DNA of 64,000 bases from Primulina eburnea (GCF_022965805.1 NC_133105.1:1798001-1862000), one strand, 5' to 3'. Counted from the first letter of the stretch, positions 25,071-37,798 are shown. Numbers and translations: made by a program. The notes: generated by a model not told the origin, from the sequence alone.

Positions 25071-25347
25071 TGTTAAAAATAAATGATTTGAATATTGAAA
25101 AGTAATAGTTGAATATTTGAAGGTTGAAAATAAGATTTGTAAAGTTAGAAATTTGTGTGTAATGATGTAGGTAATGATGTATTTTATTTTTTGGATTATG
25201 TGTAATGAAACTCTATAAATAGATCTCTCATTTGTGAAGAAAATCACAATTGAGTAGAGAGAAAAATATTATAAAGTGTGTAGTTTGGTAAATTTTGAGA
25301 GTTTGAGATTTTTACTTTTTATCATAAATTTTTACTTTTTCACAACA
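25071..25347 (+). repeat. 5' LTR of the degenerate copia element
   Basis: Ends TGTT..AACA. It contains a TATA-like CTATAAATAGATC at about 25213 and a run of direct atttttactttttatcata-like repeats near the 3' edge. The sequence CGTTATCAGCACGA follows directly, resembling the variant tRNA-Met primer site of this copia group. No second LTR was found in the window, so the ends rest on the TG..CA rule only. Confidence 0.7.
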
Positions 25348-26060
25348 CGTTATCAGCACGAAGCTCTAAAAGTCCTACATACTTTTCCAAGCTCCAAACA
25401 GAAGAAAAAGGTAACAAAAGTAATTATATTTATTTTACTATTATTTATTTATTGTGTATTTATTTAATATACAATATAATGTTATTATTAAAAATAATAA
25501 AAATAAATTTTTCATAAACTTGTTATAAATCCTGGGAGGATGTTAAGACGACATCCCACACTCCCGGTAAGGGATACGACAAGTATAAAAGCCTATAAGG
25601 TTTTTAAACAAAATAAATTATGACACTCATTATAATATTATGATATGATATATATAATTATTTAAACATGTCTAATATTATATACATCATATTATTACCA
25701 TAAAATTATACAAATACATACATTTATTTTTTTTGTACACCAACGGTCATAAATGGTAAAAAACGGCTAGTTTTTGCCCTATAAATATGATCTCACAAAC
25801 ACATTCAATCACTACAACTTTCTCTTCTTCTCTAAAAATTATTCTTCATCAAATTTTTTGAAGAAAAAAGAAGATGGCTTTCTCAAGGATATTTTTAATT
25901 ATTTTGGTTATCATACTCACGAGTCATGTATTTATAGGAGAATATCCTCCTCGTGCGTTTTCTTTATTTTTACAAATGCTTGTACTTGTTGTTTATCCGT
26001 TACTTTGTATTGCAATATTTATTAACTAATAAAATGCATCGTAATTTTTTTAGTACCACC

Positions 26061-27003
26061 ATGTCAAATTTAACAAAGCTCGAATTTGTTGCGCTCGACA
26101 TCACGGGAAAGAATTATATGTCATGGACTCTCGATGTAGAAATGCATCTTGAGTCATTGGGTCTAAGCGAGACTATTAAAGAAAATGGCATATGTACATC
26201 ACAAGAAAAGGCAAGAGCCATGATATTTTTACGTCGACATCTCGACGAGGGATTAAAATGTGAATATCTGACTGAAAAAATCTCATGGCTTTGTGGAAAG
26301 GATTGAAAGAAAGATTTGAACATATAAGGGAAGTTATACTTCCGACCGCCCGTGAATGGAATATGTTAAGATTCCAAGATTTTAAGAAAGTCAGTGATTA
26401 TAATTCAGCGATGTATCGAATAATCTCGCAACTAAAATTTTGTGGACATGAGGTCACAGAATCTGAGATGCTTGAAAAAACATTTTCCACGTTTCATGCA
26501 TCAAATATTACTCTACAACAAAAATATAGAGTACGTGGATTTGCGAGATATTCTGAGCTCATCGTCTGTCTTCTTGTGGCGAAATAAAACAACGAGCTAT
26601 TAATGAGAAATCATCAGTCCCGACCCACTGGATCAACAACATTTCCAGAAGTAAATGTTGTAAGTAAAAATGAATTTAAACCTCGGAACCAAAATCAAAT
26701 TCAAAAACAAGATTTTGGTCGAGGTCGAGGTCGAGGTCGTGGACGTGGACGTGGACGTGAAATTGGTCGTGGTCGTGGACGCGGCCGTGGTTTTGAAAAT
26801 AATAGAGATAGTTATTTTTATAACTTATCTCAAAAGAGCGTCTCAAACCATCCACAAAAAAGACATCATGAGAATACAAGTGTTAATGAAAATCACTCAA
26901 AAAGATATATGAAAGTTCTTGTTACAGATGTGGTACTCCAGGACATTGGTCCAAAGTTTGTCGAGCCCCTGAGCACCTTTGTAAACTTTATAAAGAATCA
27001 TTA
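26061..27003 (+). pseudogene. Broken copia gag
   Basis: Starts MSNLTKLEFVALDITGKNY, a typical copia gag opening. The frame shifts near 26285, meets a stop at 26585-26587, and shifts again before the zinc-knuckle region near 26910, where C-x2-C-x4-H-x4-C spacing is visible only in another frame. A coding repeat of GGTCGTGGACG type (26718-26792) gives an RG-rich segment. At least three disabling changes are present. Confidence 0.85.
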
Positions 27004-27326
27004 AAGGGGAAAGAAAAGGAGACCAACTTCACTGAACGCAGTGACCGTTTGAGTGATTCAACTCATTTTGATGCTGGTGATTTTATGAATGATTTCTCTG
27101 GAAATGATCAACATGTTGGTGGGATAGAAATGAACAATTTTGATGCTACAGATTTTCTCAATGATTTCTCTGAAAATGAACAATATAATGGTAGAATATA
27201 AATGTACAATAATTTATTTTTCATGTATTCATAGAATAATGTTTTATTGTATAATTATGATATGTGTTATATTTAAATATATATTGCCAGTAATTTATTT
27301 CATTGCATATTTTTTGAAGTTCAAAT

Positions 27327-28952
27327 ATGGAAAATGCTATGAGCAAAACTGAAGTTTGCATACCCGATAGTAGTACAACGCACACTATCCTCCGAGATAA
27401 AAGATATTTCTTGGAACTAAAACCAACAAAAACAACGGTGAATACAATATCAGGTCCTGTAGACTTGATTAAAGGATGTGGTAAAGCACAATTTTTGTTA
27501 CCTAATGGTACAAAATTTTTTATCAATGATGCTTTATATTCACCACAATTGAAAAGAAATTTGTTGAGTTTTAATGATATATATTCTCATGAGTATGATA
27601 CTCAAACAATGAATGAAGGGAATGAGAAATATATGTGCCTTATCACATATAAATCAGGAAAGAAATATGTGATTGAAAAACTACCAATGCTCCCTACTGG
27701 ATTGCATTATACACATATAAGTCCCATTGAATCAAACATGGTAGTTGATAATTCTTCGATATTAACCAATTGGCATGATCGATTGGGACATCCTGGTTCA
27801 ACAATGATGCGAAGAATTATAGAAAATACACATGGTCATCCACTGAAAGACCAGAAGATCTTTCAGAATAATAAGTTTCAATGTAAAGCATGTTCTCTTG
27901 GAAAAATTATTATAAGACCATCAACAGTCAAAATCCAAACTGAATCACCAATGTTTCTTGAACGTATTCAGGGTGATATTTGTGGACCAATCCATCCACC
28001 ATGTGGACCATTCAGATACTTTATGATATTGATTGATGCCTCCAGCAGATGGTCACATGTATGTTTATTGTCAACTCGAAATGTTGCATTTGCAAGATTA
28101 CTTGCTCAAATAATAAAATTGAGGAATCAATTTCCCGATTATACAATCAAGAAAATTAGACTTGATAATGCTGGTGAATTTACTTCCCAGACTTTCAATG
28201 ATTATTGTATGTCTATGGGAATCATTGTTGAACATCATGTTGCTCATGTACATACACAGAATAGATTGGCTGAATCATTGATTAAACGTTTGCAAATGAT
28301 TGCTAGACCAATGATTATGAAAACAAAGCTCCCTATTTCTATATGGGGACATGCAATTTTACATGCTGCTTCATTAATTCGCATCAGACCAAGTGCATAT
28401 CATAAATACTCCCCATTACAGCTTGCATTTGGTAAAGAACCAGACATTTCTCATCTGAGAATTTTTGGATGTATGGTGTATGTGCCTATTGCACCACCAC
28501 AACGAAAGAAAATGGGACCTCAAAGAAAGGTTGGAATTTATATCGGTTATGATAGTCCATCAATCATTCGATATCTTGAACCTCAGACAGGAGATGTGTT
28601 CACAGCACGTTTTGCTGATTGTCATTTTAATGAGGAAATCTTTCCAATGTTAGGGGGAGAACAGAAACATACCGAAAAAGAAATTACATGGTATGTATCA
28701 TCATTGTTACATCTGGATCCAAGAACAAAACAATGTGAAAAAGATGTACAACAAATTGTACACTTGCAAAGAATAGCAAATCAAATACCAAATGCATTTG
28801 CAGACACAAAAGGGGTAACTAAATCATATACACATGCTGCAAATGCGCCTGCTCGAATTGAAATTCCAAAGAAACAAATGGAAGATACTCATGATGTCAT
28901 TAAACGCCTGAAGCGTGGAAGGTCAGACGGTTCCAAGGATAAAAATCCTTGA
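27327..28952 (+). pseudogene. Copia pol fragment: protease and integrase only
   Basis: 541 codons without a stop. The protease motif is CIPDSSTTHTIL, where the family usually has a small residue after D-S. The HHCC module (WHDRLGHPGST...CKACSLGK) and the integrase core (GDICGPIHPPCG, IRLDNAGEF, NRLAESLIKR) are readable, so Asp, Asp and Glu are kept. The frame ends shortly after the integrase C-terminal region; reverse transcriptase and RNase H are missing. It cannot act on its own. Confidence 0.85.
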
Positions 28953-29421
28953 AAAAGAAAATTCATAGAGAAACACGATGATCACAAAATAAAGAATGAT
29001 TTTTCTGAAGAAACACATGATGATCACAAAATAGAGAATGGTGTTCCAAGGTAATATTTATATTATTTTTAAAAAAGTTTTAAATCGATTTTGTCGGCCA
29101 TTTGTTTTAATTTAAATTTGTACATCCCTAATTTTAGTAATATTATTAGTTGCTATTAATTAATTTTAAAATGTTAGCATTGCTGATATTATTCATTTAA
29201 TCAATATTTTAATTAATATGATTGTGATTTCGAACCTTATTATTTTTAATGAAAATTATTATTTTAATTACTCAAATCGAAGGAATAGGGGTTGGGGCTT
29301 CTTGTACAACTTAACCCAAACAAATATAATCCCGGCTCCTTGGACAATTTAAGGCGGGGACGGGTACTGGCTTCTTGAACCATCACACCACTGCTGTCTT
29401 CGGATTGATCTCTGTTCGCAC

Positions 29422-32319
29422 ATGGATGGACCATTGTATCCGCTGGTGTTGCCACTCTCAACTACTCCGTTTCATCCTCCACTGCTCCTTTCTTGCCCAA
29501 GAAATCTTTATCTAGCTTTTCATCTTCCGCGTCAAACTCGATTGCAATCTTTACTATGCCTCGCCTCCTCTTCTATCCCCTCCAGCATCAAGGTAATCTT
29601 ATGTTTTCCCACCTTTATCCCGTTCCCACTTCTTCTTTTTTACCGTGATGATGGCTTTTTATTCAGGACTCGGCTATTGAATTGGAAGATAGAAAATTTG
29701 AGCTGCTCAGAGCTGTCGCCGACACCAAACGCGGCCTACTCGCTACGACCGAGCAACGCTCTTCCATCGAAGAGGCTCTGGTTTGTGTTTTCTTTCTTTT
29801 TTTTTTCTTTTTTTTTGGGTTGAATTAGCATGCTTTGTTCCCTCCACGCTAAGTTAAAACTTCAGTTCAGTTATTTTATTGCTTGGTACTGAAATTTGTG
29901 TCAAAATGGATGTTTTGTGTTGTGTTTGGCGCCAGATAAATGTTGAAATGTTGGACGCTGGGAAACCACTTGACCTCCGCATTTTGGATGGAACGTGGCG
30001 CTTGCAGTATACATCTGCCCCTGATGTCCTCATTCTCCTACAGTCTGCTGCAACTCTTCCTTTCCTTGAGGTATAAGGGATTGGTGTGAATTTTTCCTGT
30101 CCTACTTTGGTTCCACTTAGTTTACATATTGGTAACTCGTATACATCCCGTTTATGTTGCAGTGTGAATACCTGTTATCTTGTGTGCAGGTTGATCAAAT
30201 TTTTCAAAATTTTGAGTGCGGAGATAAATCTGGCCATTGCATTGTCCGCAATGTTGTCAAGTGGAGCATCCCCAGATTGCTGGAGGTACTTCCTTTCATA
30301 TTTCTTTGTGGATTGCATGAATGTTTACCAAGTATAAACCTGTTTTATTTTCTCCTAGTATTTTCTGTAAGAGTAAGACTCACATTTATAAAATTCACTA
30401 CTTAGGAAAATGCAATTTTCTTACTGTTGCAGGATCAGGAAGGTGCAACATTGGTCGTGTCTGCAAAATTTTCAGTTATTTCTTCACGCAACATCTGCCT
30501 CGAGTTCGAAGAGGTTGGTCTCTAAAACAAGAATTATAAGTACTTTGCATTTGATTCAAACTTGCTCGTGCCTGCAAAATTTTCAGTTATTTCTGCAGGT
30601 AACAACTAACTCGAGTCTGAAGAGGTTTGCCTCTGAAAAATGAAATCTCGTTAGTTGTCATTTAATGATACCTTACTTTTGTTCTGCTAAATATTTATTG
30701 TAAAATCTATACCTAAATTCATACAGTTATGCCCAAAAGCATGAAAAAATAATTGTTCTTTCTCTTTTGGTGCAAAGATGATAAACTAAAATTTTTTAAG
30801 AGTTCGTATTGCTGCCTCGATCGTGCATTTGGCTAAGGTAGAATTCTTTAGTGTGTGGAAATGAATCCTGCAAATAAGAAGAGCTTAAATTATGGTTAAA
30901 GTAGCTTTTGGGTGAGCAGTGAGAAATGTGATCCAAAGAACTGGACATCTGAACTTATTTTTTTCCTTCTCTTCATTGTCTTTTGTACATCATTTAGAAC
31001 TGTTCAGATGGTTTCCTTCCCTCTTCATCTGATCATCTCCCTTGTAGTAAATCCTTTTTTATATGTAATTGTTTGTCATGTTCCTCAATATTTATGGCCT
31101 AGCAAATAGGTAAGAATTTAGGTTGAGCAAAATCTAGTGCATGCATGGTAACGTTAAACAAGGAAATCTTCTTCAATATCGAATCCTCTTGTTCTTTCAT
31201 TAAGCCAATTAGATTGGTGTGTCTGCAAGTCTGTCAAAGCATAACTTAATTTTATCATCATGCTCTATTTGCTAACATACTTCATGTATTTTGCAGAATT
31301 ATAATAATAATAATAATAATAAATCACCTTGTGTTCTTTCATTAGGTCGGTTAGATTGGTGTGGTCTACAAGATGATCAAAGCTTGACTTAATTTTATCA
31401 TCATGTTCTATTTGCAAACTTATTTACTTCTTGTATTTTGCATAATTGGAGACTAGTTTACATCATATCGTTTTTTTCTATCTCCCAACTGATTATATTA
31501 ATTTTTTCCATATAAAAACACGGATACGCTTTCTGACCATGTCCATATTTTCGGCCAGATATCCATTCAGAATGTAAATATCAGTGAAGAGTTGCAAGCT
31601 TTAATTGCTCCATCAATTCTACCGAGGCAATTTTTGAGTTTACAGGTAAATGATGATCTTTCGAGTTTACATCTGTGGTTTTGTGCAAAGTGTATTTCTA
31701 TATCACTTGTCTTACCGTTACTTCCTCCTACTGAGTGAACACGTTGTAATAAGTAAAAGGAAGGTAGGATTATTGATCCAGTGGAAACTCGGTGACATAT
31801 CCTCCTGAATAATGCCATGCATGGAGTTGAAAATTATGAACACTAATTCAACTTCTTGAGGGCAGTAGTTGTATCTTGTCATCACTTTAGGTGATACGAT
31901 GACTGAATACATACAAATTAGCTTCGATGCAACATTCTGTCTCGACTTTGTCATTGGTGAAGAAACAAATTTTTTAAGATTAGAGTCAATGAACATGGAC
32001 AAGTTCCAACTTGGTTTTTGAAGCTTATCATGTACTCTGAAAGAAATGTAACTGCCTTTTGCAGATCTTGCAGTTCATTAGATCATTCAAAGCTCAATTT
32101 CCTGTGAGAAATTTACAGAGGTAGATAATCTTGAAAATGATGAGCATAATTAAGTTTGAGTGTTTTGTGTTTAATATGGATGTATTTGTATGAAGGCGAT
32201 CAGTTGGCGGGCTTTACTACCTTTCATACCTGGATAGTAATATGCTTTTGGGTCGTGCAGTTGGAGGTGGTGGAGTTTTTATTTTCACAAGGGCTCAATC
32301 CTTGATCGATCTGATATAA
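29422..32319 (+). CDS. Fibrillin / plastid-lipid-associated protein, PAP10/FBN8-like
   Basis: Chloroplast lipid-binding protein of the fibrillin family, which is associated with plastoglobules and thylakoid membranes. Eight exons: 29422-29592, 29667-29780, 29936-30070, 30190-30285, 30433-30513, 31559-31645, 32065-32120, 32196-32319, giving 287 aa, all in phase. The first roughly 55 residues are rich in Ser, Leu and basic residues, as in a transit peptide. The fibrillin core is clear: IELEDRKFELLRAVADTKRG, LDGTWRLQYTSAPDVL, VVKWSIPRLLEDQEGATLVV, and the C-terminal GLYYLSYLDSNMLLGRAVGG. Length agrees with the PAP10 group (about 285 aa). A damaged partial copy of exon 5 lies in the following intron. 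The subgroup name is from memory of conserved blocks. Confidence 0.88.
30565..30638 (+). repeat. Decayed partial duplicate of fibrillin exon 5 within intron 5
   Basis: Bases 30565-30638 repeat 30456-30528 about 109 bp further on. The shared core is CTGCAAAATTTTCAGTTATT, followed by similar AACTCGAGTCTGAAGAGGTTTG. The duplicate has lost the upstream acceptor, carries an in-frame stop and is not expected to be used. Confidence 0.8.
31184..31448 (+). repeat. Diverged tandem duplication in fibrillin intron 5, split by (AAT)n
   Basis: Copy A at 31184-31300 and copy B at 31325-31448 share cttgttctttcatta, agattggtgtg and cttaattttatcatcatg in order. A trinucleotide AAT tract at about 31302-31322 separates them. 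The differences suggest an old event. Confidence 0.75.
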
Positions 32320-33731
32320 AAATTGTAAGCAATCTACTTCTTCTTATATCACTCAATAGAGTCAATCTCTCTTAATTTGTTGTGATAACATTACTATAAA
32401 ATAATAACCTTTTAATTTCATTATGATTATTTTTATAAAAATAATTCATAAAACAATTAATAACGAATGCATTATAGAAATTTTAAAATTTGATGGATTA
32501 CTGGATTACTGGATTTATTACTCCCCTGTTAATTGTTCTAAATCTCTCTAATCTAATTAAAACACATAATATTTTGACGTTTATACATCCCTATATCATA
32601 TTATAATAATTTATAAAAAAATTATTAGGGAAACAATGTCTTAGTTTTCATATTTATTAAATTGTTGAATTTCATTACAACTTTTGTGATATTGCTCAAG
32701 CAAAGAAACTCATGTTGAATCATTGATCCAAACACGTATGGGAGCATGCCAATTGATTTGTACTATAGTTGGTAAAGGTGTAATCTAGTTTTAGAAGGTT
32801 TGATACCTCATTTGATCTATTCCTTGAAATGCGACTCATGCCCAAAGTTTTCATTTCGATTCTCGCTCCTTGATTTTGGATCCCAAACACACTACATGCT
32901 TTATCTCGTTCATTGAGTTTGTGCATTGACTTAAATCATGGTTATATTCTTGCCCATACCTACTGTAACCGAAGCATGTGGCTCTTCATCCGTAGGTAAA
33001 AACATCTACCGCGAACTTGTTTCATTGGGTTATAATGTATAGACTCGTTGCAGTTCTGGTGGAACGTATACCTTTATATTTGCGCCACATGATGAGTGAC
33101 TTTAACACACCAATGGTGGAGGTGCGGTTTTCTACAAGAAGGTGCGCCACGAGACCCACCGGGAACACAACCATGGGATGTGAGGGAAGGTTATTGAAAT
33201 ATTTGTTCTTGCATCTTGTATTCTGGTAAGCTTGTGGTTTGTGGTGACATGCAGGTATTATGGATATGGATGCTCAATATTTCATTTTCAATTACAACCT
33301 GTATTTCATTCATACGACTACATCTTTATGTCATATTCCAGGCATTTCACATCTATATATATGTTTTGATGTTATCATGGTGTCTGATGCATGGCGAATA
33401 ATTTACATCCATTTGAGTATGAAACACGCGATATCCGTTCATCGGACCTCGACCAAAGGGTGCTGGGAAACCAGAAGAGAGCTTAGGAGTCTTGGGTCCA
33501 ACACCAGTCTCTAGAGAATTTGAATCAATGTTACATGTCTCTCGTATCAATCATAAGCTATCATTAGTTTTTCATATTCGTACAAAACCGAGCCAAATCT
33601 AAAGCATATGTAAAACTGAAACCGGGATGAAGTAGAATTTTGGTTTGGCACTTTGGCCTAAATTTATTTGTAGCAGTGATTTTTTTAAAACCAACACCAT
33701 GATTGATTTATTGTATCTTTGGTGTCTTTCC

Positions 33732-33811
<80 letters not shown>

Positions 33812-34929
33812 TACATGCTACTTTGATTAGAAATTTTACATATATATTCTCTATTTTCTAATAAAATCTTTTATTATTATTATTATTATTCTTATAACGA
33901 ATCTTTAACCAAGATTTGAGAGAAGCTCGAGCGGGGGCGACAAAAATAGTGAATATAATGTTAAAACAGCGCTTCCCGAATCCAATCAAAAGAAGATTGA
34001 ATTTAAATGAACAGCGACAGCAATACTGAGATTGCTTTTCATCACAGATATATTTTTTTCCCATACATAATAATGTCTGTGTATGCATGATTTGCAAACT
34101 AATGACAAATTCTGCCGTCATCCCACGTCATCTTTTTTGCCATATTTCCGAACCGAGTACTTGCTTTTTTTTTTTCATTATTGAAAGGGTCGTACATGCA
34201 CAGATTAAATCGATAAATAATTGTTGAGTGTAACGAATTAAATCTCTGGTATTCAGTAGATTAAGATGTCATAATTAACCCACTATTAATATAGTTTGAT
34301 TTCTCAAAATATCAAGCTTAATTAGTCAAAGTCTACATATAATTAAAGAGAGAATATGTTCAGGACCAAATAACATAATGAGTGAGAACAGTGAAACTTC
34401 AGTCTTTTAAACCGTACAACTCAAACATCGCGTTTCGATTGCTCTCTCGGCACAACCAATTATTACACTCAACATTTTATATATATAGATATATATATAT
34501 ATATATATATCTATATATATATATATATATATATATAGTTAAAGAATTGACATAAGAACTGTAATCTAGTACTTGTAAGGTGTAACAACAGTGTTAAAAT
34601 AAATTATCATAAGGTAAATAGTGAGAATATATTCAACTACAACCGACGAGAATAATTGCAAAAAAATTAAAATTAGGGGAGGAGGAGGAGGAGGGGAGCG
34701 CTGGTACGTAAAAGTGAAGTGGTTGTTTGGTCAATTGTAGGCTAAAATCATGATTAGGGTTAGAAATCAAGAGAAAAAAATAAAATGGTGATTATGATTA
34801 TGATTATGATTATGATAAGACGAGGGAGATGGTAATCATGTAATAACGGTATATGTATAATTTTATTTTATTTTATTTTTGTTAGTGATAATCATGGTAA
34901 TAATTATCGATCTTGCATTAATTCACCAT
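32320..34929. other. Intergenic, mostly AT-rich, with microsatellites
   Basis: No gene supported. Holds an (AT)n-(AC)n compound microsatellite (33735-33806), an (ATT)n tract near 33871-33889, a long imperfect TA palindrome (34480-34540), a GGA run (34678-34696) and a GATTAT repeat (34790-34816). Bases 32940-33240 are locally GC-richer but have stops in every frame. Confidence 0.55.
33735..33806. repeat. Compound microsatellite (AT)n(AC)n
   Basis: About 18 AT units run directly into about 18 AC units. The open frames across it (YIYIYI / THTHTH) are repeat artefacts. Confidence 0.92.
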
Positions 34930-35111
34930 GAGTAGGTTCTTACGAGACAGTCTCACGAATCTTTATCTATGAGACATGTCAGCTCTACGATTATTCATAA
35001 TAAAAAGTAATAATCTCGGCATAAAAAATAATATTTTTTCATAGATGACCAAAATAAGATCTATGTCTTACAAAATGCGACTCATGAAATCGTCTTACAC
35101 AAATTTTTGAC
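34930..35111 (+). repeat. Copy 3 of the ~180-bp repeat family (forward)
   Basis: Starts gagtaggttcttacgagaca and ends cacaaatttttgac, with the CATAATAAAAAGTAATAATC core and the GTCTTACAAAATGCGACTC block in the expected order. Confidence 0.8.
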
Positions 35112-37040
35112 ATTCACGATTTGTCTCTCAACTTGTTTTTTTTTTCCCCTAATAATACATATATATATTCGGGTAATTATGCTTTGTAATGCCTAAATTG
35201 CTTGTGCCGATTAATTAATTAGCACAATTTTTTGTCTGAAGATGGTCATTATTTATTTATTTTATTGGCGGCTTTAGAGAAATTGAATCGTGTCAGGAAA
35301 ATCTAACATAGACCAAATCTTCGGCAACATTCTTTACGATATTAATTCCTAGGTTGAATAAAATTTATTGAGTTGTAACATATTTTATATTTCCATAATT
35401 AATACACATGACAACAATTTTTATTGATGAAAATATGCTTTCTGAGACGTGCAAGTTATGGAAAGAATTATTTATTTACGTCCAACGAACATTATATCAT
35501 ATCTTAATCAGTTATTTACAATATTGAGTAAGAATTTAATGCGCAAACTATAATCGATAAATGATTATAAATTGACTCAATCGATTCTATATTGCTTAAA
35601 ATTGAATTACGAGTACAATTTTGTTTTTGTCGCTTAAGCTTAAAAATTTATCATGATTTTATAAGATACAAAATAATTCATTTTTATTCTTAAAATTTAA
35701 TATGTTTCACATTTTATATGTTTTTTTGATATGATACTCTTCCGAAATTTTATAATAAATAACAAAGACTGGTTTCCAATATTTTTTTTTATTTCAAGAC
35801 TTAATTTACAATAAAATATATTTTCTAAAATTTTCAAGAATATCATCTATGACGTAGTTTGATGCTCGAACCACGACTTAAAAAACCTTTATCTACTACA
35901 TATACATACATACATATATAGTTATGTTATCATGAGCGTAAGTTGGAGGGCATGTACTCATCAGCGTCGCGAGATGTTTGTGAGAACATATCGTTGAAAA
36001 TATTATATTCTTGTGAAATGTTCGTGTGGACATCTCACAACGATCACGGCTGGATGCCTAAGAAACAGACGTCGAGCATAGAAAATTTATGTTTATTATA
36101 AGTTTTATGTCTTTTATGATTGTTCATGGAATATCTATCCTATGCTCAAATTCATAAATCAAATGCCATATTAATAACACGTTAATAAAATGAATATGTT
36201 TATTGTGATATGATATCATAAATCTATATCTGGGAGACATATCAATTTGATCCATAAAATAAAATGAAAAAATATTTTTGAAGTAAAAAATAATAATTTT
36301 AATTAATTAGATCGAGCTGGAGATCAATTTCATAAAACTAACATGTAAGATCATTTGACAATAGTTTTTGTGTGATAAAATTGGGTGGTCTTTATTTTTA
36401 TTAGTAATCCACGAAAATACGTGTGTTGATATCTTAAAAACTAGTTACTTATTTTTGTGATTTATTATTAACCATGATTTAGACAGAAAATAATTTATAT
36501 TAGATTCTCATACATTCAGAATATAGATAAAGATTGATAAACGTAAAGTAGTTTTGATAATTTAGGTGCCAACTATAATAAGTTATTGACAAAAGTACAA
36601 ATTTGGTCACTTACGTTTGTCATTATTTTGATTATATATATTATCAAATTTCAGTTTTAATTCGTCGATGAGACAATGTCATGATGTTGATGTGTCAATG
36701 TCATGTACACTTTCATGCAAAAAAATCTAATCGAGAAAAAATATACAAGACTAAAAGTCAATTTTAATACTTATTTCTTGTTTTTATAAATTAATAAATG
36801 TTCATCACCTCTCAAGTACTCCGTTTTGTATCTACTAATTAATCGAGTTGCTTTCTTAAAATAGAATCAAATGTTAATTTTATTTCTCGGAAAAAATCCA
36901 TCCCAAATATGTTCAACGGGACACGCATTAATTTCACGTGTCTTGTGAGACTACAACTGTTCAAAATTGACTTCCCACACGGGCCCTAACTTACATGTCT
37001 ATTACACTCTCTATGCTACTTCTTACTTTTTAAATTTAAT
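35112..37040. other. Intergenic, AT-rich, no gene seen
   Basis: Stops are dense in all frames. I see only short AT-rich stretches and no repeat that I can name. Confidence 0.5.
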
Positions 37041-37190
37041 TGGTATTTTATGAGACGATTAAACATCTTCGTATTTATAATAAAAATTAATATTTTTAAC
37101 ATAAAAAATAATATTTTTTTATGAATAACTCAAATAAGATATATGTCTCATAAACATAATTCGTAAGACCGTCACACAAAAGTTTTTTAA
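37041..37190 (+). repeat. Copy 4 of the ~180-bp repeat family (forward, diverged)
   Basis: Recognisable from tatgagacgatt, tataataaaaattaatatttttaac, gaataactcaaataagatatatgtctc and gtaagaccgtcacacaaaag. The first half is shortened. Confidence 0.6.
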
Positions 37191-37344
37191 AATACAAGTC
37201 GAAGTTTGTGTCCAAATTAGGATTTAAAAAAAATAAAGAAAAGTATTTGTAATCATGTAATCATGAAAAAAATATGCATAATAACTTTATTGGATTAGTT
37301 CAGTGAAGTATATACATTTTGCCCATTTTACTAAATTAGAAAAA

Positions 37345-37522
37345 GCAAAAATTTATGTGAGACGGTCTCACATGCCGTATTTTGTGAGACAAGTCTCTTA
37401 TTTGGGTTGTCCATAAAAAATGTTATTTTTTATGGTAAGAATATTACTTTTTATTGTGAATATCGGTATGGTTGATCTGTCTCACAGATAAAGATTTGTG
37501 AGATCGTCTCACAAAAGACTTG
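37345..37522 (-). repeat. Copy 5 of the ~180-bp repeat family (reverse)
   Basis: Well kept reverse copy: gcaaaaatttatgtgagacg at the start, GTGAGACAAGTCTCTTATTTGGGT, TTACTTTTTATTGTGAATATCGG, and GTGAGATCGTCTCACAAAAGAC at the end. It sits just before the two tandem duplications at 37539 and 37799. Confidence 0.85.
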
Positions 37523-37538
37523 TTGATTGGAAAATTAT

Positions 37539-37723
37539 CGATACCCAGCCTATTGTTCGAAAATTTTAAAGTACGCAATTATATCTCTCTTTTTTTATCC
37601 AATCAAATTTTAGTTCACGTATATGCATATTCGATACCCAGCCTATTGTTCGAAAATTTAAAGTACGCAATTATATCTCTTTTTTTTTTATCCAATCAAA
37701 TTTTAGTTCACGTATATGCATAT
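37539..37723. repeat. Tandem duplication, 2 x about 93 bp
   Basis: The unit starting cgatacccagcctattgttc occurs at 37539 and 37632, each ending cgtatatgcatat. The copies differ by about two homopolymer indels. Confidence 0.9.
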
Positions 37724-37798
37724 GGAAATTTTTATTCCATATTATATTATTATTCATGTCAATGGATGAAAGATCCAAACTTTTCATGAAAAACCAAA

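Larger units (their letters stand above)
25071..29060 (+). mobile_element. Degenerate, 3'-truncated Ty1/copia retrotransposon
   Basis: Begins with an LTR (25071-25347), then a primer-binding-like site, a long AT-rich leader, a broken gag and a long pol frame. The pol stops after the integrase region, and no reverse transcriptase, RNase H or 3' LTR follows before the fibrillin gene. The 3' border near 29060 is approximate. It belongs to a different copia lineage from the element at 8179: different LTR length, RGG-rich gag tail, and TTH protease motif. Confidence 0.85.

Noticed and set aside
33599..33830. Open frames reading YIYIYI / THTHTH on both strands
   Set aside because: They are translations of the (AT)n(AC)n microsatellite. 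The same applies to 45726-45926, 47273-47512 and 63494-63838.
36195..36355. Possible further copy of the ~180-bp repeat (tatctgggagacatatcaat)
   Set aside because: Only one short block resembles the family and the order of the other blocks is lost.
37520..37789. 89-codon frame with an internal amino-acid repeat
   Set aside because: The repeat comes from the 93-bp tandem duplication and not from a protein.
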